NCBI GenBank assembly: GCA_949825065.1
Contig: OX463849.1
Span: forward strand, 41,785,234-41,849,233
Source of the DNA: Odontocerum albicorne
Taxonomy: Eukaryota; Arthropoda; Insecta; Trichoptera; Odontoceridae
Direction of reading: 5' to 3'
Length of the DNA stretch: 64,000 nt
Shown here: positions 54,596 through 64,000 of the stretch, one piece after another
Layout: every line of letters starts with the position of its first letter
How positions within the stretch are numbered: position 1 is the first letter of the stretch
Translations under genes and position numbers: made by a program
Notes under the pieces: model-generated
What the model was told of the DNA's origin: nothing
Database searches by the model: none
The model's input: only the letters and a program-made list of their open reading frames with translations

Positions 54596-54645
54596 GACTA
54601 ACCAAATCCGAAACCTCCGGATGAGAGACTAGGGACTTGCCGACG
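54596..54645 (-). mobile_element. SINE1 head fragment
   Basis: 'aaatccgaaacctccggatg', 'agggacttgccgacggagtt': reversed B box to the SINE1 start. Confidence 0.5.
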
Positions 54646-55796
54646 GAGTTCTTCATCACAAAGGAGACGTTTCAGAAATGATTGTAGTTACTGAAAGCGT
54701 GAATGGACTATACACAAGAAAAACGTGTCCGGTACGTGGTTACCTAATAAGGGACGCAATAAGACTATCTAGTAATGAGCAATATAACTGAAAAGAAAAA
54801 AAAGGCTTGGATACAAAGGAATCAGAAAATCTGGTTATGTAAAAATATAGTTCAATTGATTTTTTGTACTATATAAAAAGCAATATATAAAAGATGAAAA
54901 GTGATTTATTTGAGGTTTTAATTAGCCATAACTTTTTTTTTTTAATATAAGAACACTACTCAAACTTTGTTGCGGTGGGGAGATTTCTTTGAATATGAAG
55001 AATTTGGAAAATTTTGAGATTGTCGAAATTTTCCCTCGAAACGTTAATAATAATAACCAGCAGAAAATATTTATTTTTCTATTCAATATTTCTCAGGCGT
55101 ACGATGGTTCTTTTGATGTAAATTAATATCCTATTTTATATCCAAAATTAACATAACATAAACATACTCGAAGAAAAATAAATGAATATGCATTTATTGG
55201 GAATATAGATTCAGGCCCAATCTTATGATCTCCATTTTATCGTCGTCATCATATGTGGGTCTTCCACTTCGTACTTTTACTCAATGATATTTAAGACCTT
55301 AGTCTTTTTTTCTTTCGTATGAGATCTCTGCTCTCAGCAGGGTCATATGAAGTGGAACCACATAATCGCTTCGTAAGACACTCTGTAAAACTCTCAAAAA
55401 TCATCCGAGAACGAGTACAGCGGGTATTCATGAACGATTTGATATATGGCTTGCAGAACACTGCAGTCATAAAAGGGAGATTCCATAACTATATATGAGA
55501 TAAGCGCAACGACCTTGGATATGGTCGACCATGGCCACATGAAGATGGTTCAGAGTGCATTATTCTCTTATCGGAAGGAGGAAGCCAGGTTGAGTCTTCC
55601 AAGAGTGAGACATTTCTCATATCTTCTTCGAAGCAAGCTGTCCGCTATTGTTATTCTATAGGTCAGCTTTCAACACTTCGGTTGAGATTGAGGGTCCACT
55701 TAATCTCAATTTCCTTCACCTAACGTCTTTGGTCCCCTGGCATCGGCTATCGCTCTTAAATAAATATATCTGTCTTTGGCTACATAGAATAGGTTC

Positions 55797-56130
55797 TCAA
55801 GTGTCTGGATAGGTATTCAGATAGCATAGGAGCTGTTTCCTGCCGCCAAAAAAAGTCGATTCGAGAATGTAGCGTAACCAAGACAAGAGCTTTCTACCGA
55901 TTCCGTCTCGATCCTCAATTTTACCAATCAATATGAATTTTAAGAAGGGGTATTTTTCTACTCTCGATATATGACCTAGACTGACAATATATTGGCACCT
56001 CGATGTTTGAAATATAACGAAACCAAAAATTTTGAGAATTCTCCGATGAATCCACATTTCGAATTATTTTAGATTACATAGCATTCTGGTCTTAATGGTC
56101 CATGTTTCAACACCTTTTTTATTTGACTGC
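55797..56130 (-). mobile_element. Unit-2 copy of the separate-family LINE fragment
   Basis: Same translated sequence as 49287-49547. Confidence 0.7.
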
Positions 56131-56137
56131 TGTATTT

Positions 56138-56710
56138 ATTTATTGTATTTATTTAACACTTTTATTGCAAATACAATCTGACGGGCTTAGTGCCAGGCGG
56201 AAATCTCTTCCAACCAACCAAACAAAAGTAAATGAACCAAGTTACGTGGTCGCATAAATCATTCAAATGACTATCCATCCCTACAAAATCCATAAACATA
56301 TACGTGAGCATATGCCCACGAACCCCACAAAGACGGACAATCACCCGAACATTATTTTTCATATAAAGTGAGATATCATCAATCAAAAGGAAAGGAAGGG
56401 ATGGTGGAGAGGAAAGGAAAATAAAAATCAGGAATGAAACACGTTATTTTACTGACTATAAATTAAGAGTTTTTTCAGTCGCTTCTTAAAGCGTGCCAAG
56501 GACGGAGCGAGTCTTATATTGGTTTGTAACTGATTCCAGAGTCTCATTGCATGGACAGTAAAGGATGACGTAAAGAAAGAAGAGCGGTGAACTGGAAAGG
56601 CCAATAAACAATATCTGTTTGAGCGTAGCGCTAATCCATGATTGGAAAGACGCTGAAAATTTTCGGCGAAATAAGAGGGGGTTAACATACCTTAAAGTAA
56701 AAAAGACCAT
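56138..56710 (-). mobile_element. Unit-2 copy of LINE-A
   Basis: Same as 49628-50200, including the ORF end at 56449-56688. Confidence 0.85.
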
Positions 56711-57150
56711 ATTAAGTACTTAATCATGCATTGCCGAAGTTTAAGATTCAAATTATCATTGCAGAAAACTGATTACACCTTGAGAAATTCTGAACGTGCC
56801 ATTTCAAGTCGGCACCTAGCTTCTTTATATATGTATCAAAGTCACGAGGATAAGGTTTCCTAGATATTTGAAACTGTCGACTTACTCTATAGGTTGCACG
56901 GTCAGCTGCAGAGATACACCACTATGAGAGTGATTTATAGAACCTCTAATAAAATGAGGAAAAATTGAAGATCGTGCAATTGATATCGCAGTGGAAATTT
57001 CAGAACCAAGTAAAGGAAGAAGACCCATCTCCTGTCCTATGTTTGAGCTTCTGTTGAAAAAAATCATGAATCACCTATAAAGATGAGAAAAACTTGAAAG
57101 AAAAATTTACATCAATTACATTTTGAGGTGTTTTGTGTACATTTAAATGT

Positions 57151-57355
57151 ATACCCCATTTCGTTGTATATAGTGTAACATGGCGGGCTTTTTTTTGTCA
57201 TGGAGCTACACCAACCAGAAATATGTTAAATAGGCCTTATTTGAAAACTAAAATAGAATCGTTTAAAAAAACTAGATTCCGATGGAAATTAAACCCGCAA
57301 CTCCCGACTTGTAAGACAGAGTCTTACTTATTCAATATTGAAGATACAACGGGTA
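57151..57355 (-). mobile_element. Unit-2 copy of the array-seeding SINE1
   Basis: Same as 50641-50845. Confidence 0.75.
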
Positions 57356-58037
57356 TCTAGATTCCGATGGGAATTAAACCCGCAACTCCCGACTTGTCAG
57401 GCAACGTCTAACTTATTCAATATTGAAGATATAAAGGGTATCTAGATTCCGGTGGAAATTAAACCCGCAACTCCCGACTTGTAAGACAACGTCTTACTTA
57501 TTCAATATTGAAGATACAACGGCTATCTAGATTCCGGTGAGAATTAAACCCGCAACTCCCGGGTTGTCAGGTAACGTCTAACTTATTCAATATTGAAGAT
57601 ATAAAGGGTATCTAGATTCCGGTGGAAATTAAACCCGCAACTCCCGACTTGTAAGACAACGTCTTACTTATTCAATATTGAAGATACAACGGGTATCTAG
57701 ATTCCGGTGGGAATTGAACCCGCAACTCCCGGGTTGTCAGGCAGCGTCTAACTTATTCAATATTGAAGATATAAAGGGTATCTAGATTCCGATAGGAATT
57801 AAACCCGCAACTCCCGACTTGTCAGGCAGCGTCTAACTTATTCAATATTGAAGATATAAAGGGTATCTAGATTCCGGTGGAAATTAAACCCGCAACTCCC
57901 GAGTTGTAAGACAGCGTCTTACTTATTCAATATTGAAGATATAAAGGGTATCTAGATTCCGGTGGAAATTAAACCCGCAACTCCCGAGTTGTAAGACAGC
58001 GTCTTACTTATTCAATATTGAATATATAAAGGGTATC
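57272..58037 (-). repeat. Unit-2 copy of the 85-bp array
   Basis: Nine units with the same order of variants as at 50762-51527, so the array was already mature when the large duplication arose. Confidence 0.95.
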
Positions 58038-58839
58038 ATCTGGGTATTCTTTTCTACAAAATACTAGGAATTTTGATTTCTTAACTTGTTCTTGTTTAGT
58101 GTTTTAAAAGAAGTTTTTTGACATTCGTATCAAAAAAATACCTAAAGGTGAACAACATAATTAAAAACGAACAACCAGTAAAGACAAATTACATTCGTTA
58201 ATAATTAACTCAGAATTTCTTGTAACATGACCTTTATAGTATTATCATACCATGGGCGCCATACTACGAAAATCTGATAAATGTCTTACAAAGAATTATA
58301 TTTTTGTCCATTATTTAGCCATTAACAAGAATCAGAGGTTATTACAAACTACGTCAGAGTTTTCTAAATAGACCCTTATTCGATTTACTATCTTGTTTCC
58401 TTAAATATAATGACTTTTTTTAGAACAAGAAAATAATTTCATGAAAAATTAATTATTTTTAGAGGAAAATTAAATTAACTTAAGCGAGAGGTAACCAAAA
58501 ACTATTATTAAACTCTTTCAACATTTATTATTACAATAAAGCGTAACTGTTTACATCAATAAACGTCCAAACGTTATAAAATATTAAGAAAAAATATGGT
58601 GTAAATTAAAAACTTAAACTGCCGATGTTGGAAATACTAACGCAAGTAAACAGGCCATGACAATCGCACAAGTCTAGCGAGTGCAAGTACTATATTAATA
58701 CTATGCAAACTTGTTTATTTATTGAAGAACGAAAAAAGACAAAAACAACGTTTGCATTCATATTTCCACATGGTAATTTTCCAAATCAATTTAAGAAAAG
58801 AACTACAGAAGTCAAGGAGTAGCATACAAATATTGATCG

Positions 58840-59950
58840 GAAATGCGAGCGGATAGCTTTGTGCTGATGATAGTAGTGTTAACGGAGAATGAAAATGAAG
58901 TGTAGAGTTTGATAATTAAATTGTATGAGAGATTACGAAGAAAGATCTAAGAATGAATGTTGCGAAATCCAAAGTCACGGTGATAGAAAAGTGTGAAAGA
59001 AAAATAAATGCGATACCGTGAGTGATAAGCTAAAAATTGGAACAAGTTGACGAATTCCACTTTTTGGGTAGTATTTTCTCATTCTCAGATGCTGGAAGAG
59101 TTAAACATATACAAGTCCCTTAAATAACTGGACAGTACTGTCTTTTTGGTCTTTCTGGAGTGATGATGTGTGAGGAGTTGAATTTTGCAAGATGTTTCCA
59201 GTTGTAGTTGAGTGTCACTGTTTGTCAGGTTGATGAGAGCGTGCAACGGGGTTTTGTTTTTGGGTAATCAAAAATCGGAAAGAAGTATCGATTTATTTTT
59301 TCATGCTAAATATCCTCAGTGAGATACAGGCAAAAGCCTAGTTTACTGGGGATACGACAAATGAAAGGCAACAAACCCAGATCCATTAAAATTGTATGTC
59401 CAAATCAAATTACCTGTTGTTTTTTTCGCGAATTGTGTATATTTTTTGTCATGTGTAATAATAAATAAATAAATAAATAAAACTGTCCACAACAATAGTT
59501 TAATACTAGCTTTGATGTATGGGAATGACACGTGGAATGTAAAAAGACTGATATGAGTCGAATAAATACTGTAGAAATGCGTGCACCGAGAAAAATACAT
59601 GCTGACAATGTATGACAGCTAATATGCTGATTAAGATTAAGAAGAACACCATGAGATGGTTTCGACATGTATAACGAATTAATGAAAATACTAACAAAAC
59701 AAATATATAGTGCAAATGTGAAGGAAAGTGTAGTAGAGGAAGACCAAAGAAAAAGTGAATAACATTTAAAAAGAAAGTAACGTAGAATGGCACAGAAATT
59801 TAAAGTATTGTATGAGAATGTGTGTGGATATAGAAAAGGCTAAGGATGTATGTTGAAATAGGAAAGTCTGGCGCTGTGTTCTTTCTACATTGATAGGGAA
59901 ATGGCGTGATGGTATGTATGTATGTAAATATGTTTTTTTTATACTTATAC
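58840..59950 (+). mobile_element. Unit-2 copy of nested LINE-B/LINE-D
   Basis: Same as 52330-53440; the LINE-D insertion is at 59115-59480. Confidence 0.65.
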
Positions 59951-60004
59951 AAGTAATTATTATCAATGATGTTTTTCAGGTGTTACATGCTTACGTATTT
60001 TATT

Positions 60005-60194
60005 TTTTATAACCTGACGAGTTTATTACCATGTGGCAATCTATTCCAACCAACCAAAAATATGTTTTTATAGGCCCTAAGTGTTGACCAGACTGGAATC
60101 CTATTTTTAAAAAAATCTGGGTACCAGCTGGGATCGAACCCGCAACCTCCGGATCGGCAGACAAGTGTCTTACTACCAGGCCACGGAGGTCGTC
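60005..60194 (-). mobile_element. Unit-2 copy of full-length SINE1
   Basis: Same as 53495-53684. Confidence 0.85.
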
Positions 60195-60973
60195 TTCGAT
60201 TTTTTCAAACTACCTTGGATACATTTGTTAAAATTATGGCTTATATTGCATTACATCTGTCTAGAATAAAATTATTATTATTTACAGTTCTAAAAACACA
60301 CCTATAAAATCACATGGCGTGAGTTCTACATGAATGACATTCGGGAACAAGAAATTGTGAAAAATATACGGAATAATGTTTCCTTTTATAAAACAATGTG
60401 TCCACATTGCGAACCTGCCTTCAAAATAGACGGAACAAAATAATAAACCAATCTTTGAACACAATCCGAGCGATTTTTCATGCCTCACAAATTCTATTGA
60501 AGCTGAATATATTGTAATATATTATTTGCGTCGAGATTTCCACATCTTCTAGGAATACCCTACATCCTGCCAAAAGCCCTGGTCCTAAGGAAACATCGAG
60601 GAAAGTGAGTGGATATTATTCATGTGAAAAATAATGTTTTCGCACTTAAGTCCTGACGGATATATATTTCAATTTTCACAAAAGATTACCGAACGATAAA
60701 CTTGAGAATTTCTAAGACACCGTTAAGCGAAATTTCTTTTTTATTTTCGACCATTTTAAGACTTGCTGTTTCTGAAAAGACGACGTTTCATTGATTTTTT
60801 AATTTATTCGTTAAGATATCTAGATTAGCAATACGGACATATTGAAGACTGTGGCCGAGATAAAAAATTGTCCTCAGCATCAGTAATCGAGCTTAAGGGT
60901 AAACAACCACTGGAATATGTAAAAAAACTCAAAGTGCACCATCGTACATGTTAGAAATACTACCGTGTAGTCA

Positions 60974-61155
60974 GTCTAGCGTGTTTAAATATTGTTACCA
61001 GGCGAACTCATTTAACAGTCTAGCGCGTTTAAGTATTGTTACCAGGCAAACTCATTTAACAGTCTAGCGCGTTTAAGTATTGTTACCAGGCGAACTCATT
61101 AAACAGACTAACCAAATCCGAAACCTCCGGATGAGAGACTAGGGACTTGCCGACG
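60974..61155 (-). repeat. Unit-2 copy of the 44-bp array and SINE1 head
   Basis: Same as 54464-54645. Confidence 0.9.
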
Positions 61156-61734
61156 GAGTTCTTCATCACAAAGGAGACGTTTCAGAAATGATTGTAGTTA
61201 CTGAAAGCGTGAATGGACTATACACAAGAAAAACGTGTCCGGTACGTGGTTACCTAATAAGGGACGCAATAAGACTATCTAGTAATGAGCAATATAACTG
61301 AAAAGAAAAAAAAGGCTTGGATACAAAGGAATCAGAAAATCTGGTTATGTAAAAATATAGTTCAATTGATTTTTTGTACTATATAAAAAGCAATATATAA
61401 AAGATGAAAAGTGATTTATTTGAGGTTTTAATTAGCCATAACTTTTTTTTTTTAATATATGAACACTACTCAAACTTCGTTAGGCGAAAGGCATTATGCC
61501 ATTGGGCTTTTAAATTTTTTGATCAATAGAGATTTTTTGAACGTCACTGAAATAATAAGAACTAAAAATACACGAGTTGTTCCCCTTGAAAATTATAATG
61601 TCATCTCAAAAGTATGAGTTGGCTTGACAAGAACTGACAACGTGCGTGGAAGAACACTTGTCTCCTAGGCTTTATAGTAAATACATACAGTAGATGCAAT
61701 AAAAAAAGTCTTATTAAAACCTAACTGAACTGTA

Positions 61735-61840
61735 TGTAAAGGTGTATAGATGTAGAAAAGGCGAAAAAGTGTGTCGCGATAGGAAATCTGACGGTCTCTC
61801 CTCTCTACTAACCCTAATAGGGAAACTTAAGTGTAAAACA
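61735..61840 (+). mobile_element. LINE-B 3' end fragment
   Basis: 'ggtgtatagatgtagaaaag', 'gtgtcgcgataggaaatctg' and 'taatagggaaac' match the end of LINE-B. Confidence 0.5.
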
Positions 61841-62194
61841 TTCCTCCACAATGCTCCGACAAGTGACTAAAAGTAGTCAAAATATTGAAATGAAAAATTC
61901 AATGAGAATTTTACTAATAACTCAGATTATGAAAAAAGTCTGAAAGATTTTTTAAAGATAACTCTACATCCGGAGGTAATGTTTCTACCCGTGGTTTTTC
62001 TCATACAAGGTTCTTCTAGATACGTCGGGATACAATCTTCTGAGCGTAAAGAGGGATGTGAGGGTATCACCTTACATCTTCAGATTGCTGACAGGAGCAA
62101 CATCTCATCTAACTATAGTATGTTGGAAAATATATAGTATTAAATTCCTGACTATTTGAGATAAAAATGATTTTTTTAAGCTATGTATATTATT
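61841..62194. other. AT-rich spacer
   Basis: No feature seen. Confidence 0.45.
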
Positions 62195-62300
62195 GACCTC
62201 ATTGGCTAAGTAAGTAAGACGGCCTCTCATCTGGGGATTTCGGGTTCGATTCCCGATGGTATCAAAAAAAAAAAAAGAAAAGGTAGCATCCTGACTATAG
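62195..62300 (+). mobile_element. SINE1, 5' part
   Basis: Head 'gacctcattggctaagtaag', B box GGTTCGATTCC (62243-62253), then an A run and a trace of body. The tail is missing. Confidence 0.65.
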
Positions 62301-62360
62301 AATTTGTCTGATAACGCAAAATGTGCGCGAGTATTGTTGCATATCAACATTCGTTAAGTA

Positions 62361-62812
62361 CGAGGGGCATCCAGAAAGTAAGGTTACAACATTTATGTAG
62401 GATCGAAAAATGCTTGTATTTAATTGAAATTCACAGGATACTTCACAAATATATTAAATTATTTTTCAACGTAATCGCCGTCGAGATCGAGACATTTCTG
62501 TAGTCGGGGCACCAGCTTTTGTATGCCAGTGTCATAGATCTCGGCCGCCAGCTCTTTCAGCCAATTCTTCACAGCTTCCTCGACCTCCTGATCGTTGAAA
62601 AATTGTTATGGTGTAGTGTACACACCCACGTCTCATCCCCCGTCACGATAGAGAAGAATTTACTGTGACTGACCAAAATAGCCGACAAACACGCGGGACC
62701 AAACAAACTGACCGTTAGGATCCCCCCTACACGCCAGGTGCATCAACTTTGAAACAAAAAAAATCCCCCGGTCTCAGGAACCCTTGTAACCATAGTTTCT
62801 GGATGACCCTCG
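62361..62812 (-). mobile_element. 452-bp mariner miniature with transposase ends
   Basis: Ends CGAGGGGCATCCAGAAAGTA and CGAGGGTCATCCAGAAACTA (right, reversed), flanked by TA (62359-62360 and 62813-62814). The minus strand keeps VTGDETWVCTLH near 62610-62645 (first Asp) joined directly to FNDQEVEEAVKNWLKELAA and LVPRLQKCLDLDGDYVEK (62475-62605). The second and third Asp and most of the N-terminus are deleted. Related to, but distinct from, the 8145 family. Confidence 0.85.
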
Positions 62813-63454
62813 TATTTCTAACGCATGCGATGGCGATTACTGGGGCCGAAGACAATGTTGTCTTCTGGTCAAGACTTTCAACATTTACACATCATCAATT
62901 TTGATATGTTAAAGGTTGCAATACGAAGGAAAAAATCTATAATTAGATTTATCATGTATATTAATGTTAGCTATTAAAATTAATAGATACACACAACTAT
63001 ATTTTACTAAATAAACATATCAAACTTAAACGTAACAAAACGAAGATAAAATAAGCAAATTAAATCTTCCGTGGAATTAAAAAATGTATTCAAAATATGA
63101 GAAATATTTTTTTAATTTATGTTTTGAAGTTTTATAACGAAATTTTCATTTTCGATTTCACCTTCAGGCCCTCCCAAAGCAATCAAGCATGTTTACCTCA
63201 GCATAATTATAATTTTAAATTAATTCCCTTTTAGGTGTTCTAACCCGGCCATAACGGGTTCTACGCAGTTTAAATAAATATTAATATCTTCTCATTAAAA
63301 CGGTAATAATAATATTAAGGGATTATTTTTCTTTACAAAGCTATTTTTCTATTATTTATATTTAAGGGGAAACATTTGAATATATGTTTTAAATGTATTT
63401 AATTGTTCAGTAAACTGTTGTTTTCAACCATTAAAACATATTTTTATTGTATTA
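62813..63454. other. R4-like patch then AT-rich spacer
   Basis: 62835-62925 resembles R4 ('actggggccgaagacaat'). The rest is AT-rich without features. Confidence 0.35.
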
Positions 63455-63663
63455 CACGTTCGTTGTATACAGTACTGACTACTAATATCTGGCGGTAATT
63501 GCCATGTGGCAATATCTTTAGACTAGCAGAAACATGTTAAAGAGGCTTTTGGTGAAAACCAGACTGGAACCCTTTTTGAAAAAATCTGGGTTCAAAGGGA
63601 AATATAACCAGCAACCTCCGGATTGGGAGACAAGCGTCTTACCTACTGACCACGGAGGTCGTC
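63455..63663 (-). mobile_element. SINE1, full length
   Basis: Tail 'cgttgtatacagtactgac', 'ctggcggtaattgccatgtg', body 'gtgaaaaccagactggaacc', degenerate B box 'gaaatataaccagcaacctc', A-box region 'agcgtcttacctactgacca', end 'cggaggtcgtc'. Confidence 0.8.
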
Positions 63664-63850
63664 ATATACGTTGTAAGATTCAAAAGATCCTGCCTAATGA
63701 TATGAAAACGTTGATCCTGCCTAATGATATATAACGAAGGAAACAAGTTTATTTTTAATGTAACCAACATGTAGTTCAATTTATTTTTTAGAACAATGAA
63801 AACATATTCTGATGGTTTATTCACAAAAATTGTGAAAAACTTCTTCGTTA

Positions 63851-64000
63851 CACGATCAACATGTCGTAGCCTTTTGTCACACGATCAATATGTCGTAGCC
63901 TTTCGTGACACGATCAACATGTCGTAGCCTTTCGTCACACGATAAATATGTCGTAGCCTATCGTGGCACGATCAATATGTCGTAGACTTTCGTCACACGA
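63851..64000 (+). repeat. Minisatellite, 29-bp units, runs off the window
   Basis: Units of 'cacgatcaatatgtcgtagc' plus 'ctttcgtca' at 63851, 63880 and onwards, about 5 units before the window ends. Variants are c/t in 'caa(c/t)atg' and 'gtcac/gtgac/gtggc'. Confidence 0.9.

Larger units (their letters stand above)
48457..54966 (+). repeat. 6510-bp tandem duplication, unit 1
   Basis: Every position I compared by eye recurs 6510 bp downstream. The unit begins TTGTTGCGGTGGGG and ends 'gaacactactcaaact'. The single difference noticed is A at 54950 versus T at 61460. All internal satellites have the same unit count and variants in both copies. Confidence 0.95.
54967..61476 (+). repeat. 6510-bp tandem duplication, unit 2
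   Basis: Copy of 48457-54966 at offset +6510. Every feature of unit 1 recurs here; the main ones are listed below. Confidence 0.95.

Noticed and set aside
63851..64000. CRISPR-like or telomeric array
   Set aside because: No spacers, and the unit is not TTAGG-type or any telomere repeat I know; it is a minisatellite.
1..64000. A gene cluster, defence system or integrated viral genome
   Set aside because: No set of adjacent intact genes exists; apart from one host exon (and one doubtful exon) all recognisable coding sequence belongs to transposons and retroelements, and no capsid- or envelope-like frame was seen.

Overview
This window is AT-rich, intron-like and intergenic DNA of an animal, almost certainly an insect. 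The evidence is one spliced exon of a conserved eukaryotic gene, several lineages of mariner transposons, tRNA-derived SINEs, non-LTR retrotransposons, a Penelope-like fragment, hAT and pogo/Tigger elements and Helitrons. Nothing prokaryotic is present: there are no operons, ribosome binding sites or CRISPR arrays. The species cannot be fixed from the sequence. Family names below rest on motif recognition, not on a search.

The only well-supported host coding sequence is at the left edge. It is the terminal exon of a CCDC174-like coiled-coil protein on the minus strand (649-875), with a good 3' splice site and several decayed tandem copies of the exon end behind it (about 130-648). A second, weak candidate exon lies at 32604-32751. 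Everything else is transposon remains and satellites.

Layout: 1-6.5 kb holds the exon, an LTR-like repeat, a Penelope-like GIY-YIG fragment and copies of an unnamed repeat (R1). From 6.5 to 24.8 kb lies a mariner field: one nearly full-length copy at 6530-7810, internally deleted copies at 8145, 15469 and 19023, a foldback copy at 16765-17887, an old copy near 14.1-15.2 kb and a full-length but catalytically damaged copy at 23531-24821. A Tigger-like element carrying a nested Helitron sits at 9890-10987. From 24.8 to 32.5 kb there are two hAT derivatives, an LTR element nested in an L2-like LINE, a 30-bp satellite and LINE fragments. From 32.5 to 48.4 kb there are LINE remnants (including a 427-residue open reverse-transcriptase segment), SINEs, a 41-bp minisatellite and a composite Helitron. 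From 48457 to 61476 there is a head-to-tail duplication of a 6510-bp unit that looks almost identical by eye. The right end holds SINEs, a 452-bp mariner miniature and a 29-bp satellite running off the window.

Shorthand used below. SINE1: tRNA-derived SINE whose 3' part matches the 3' end of LINE-A. SINE2: a second tRNA-derived SINE. LINE-A: LINE with a hairpin (ATTGCC/GGCAAT) near its 3' end. LINE-B: RTE/L1-like remnants whose copies end in a short TATG-type repeat. LINE-D: a LINE 3' end with a TAAATAAA tail. R1, R3 and R4: unnamed dispersed repeats.

The most interesting patterns are the repeated birth of minisatellites from the tRNA-like head of SINE1, the shared SINE1/LINE-A 3' tail, the composite Helitron carrying Tigger sequence, the decaying tandem copies of a host terminal exon, and the 6.5-kb tandem duplication.
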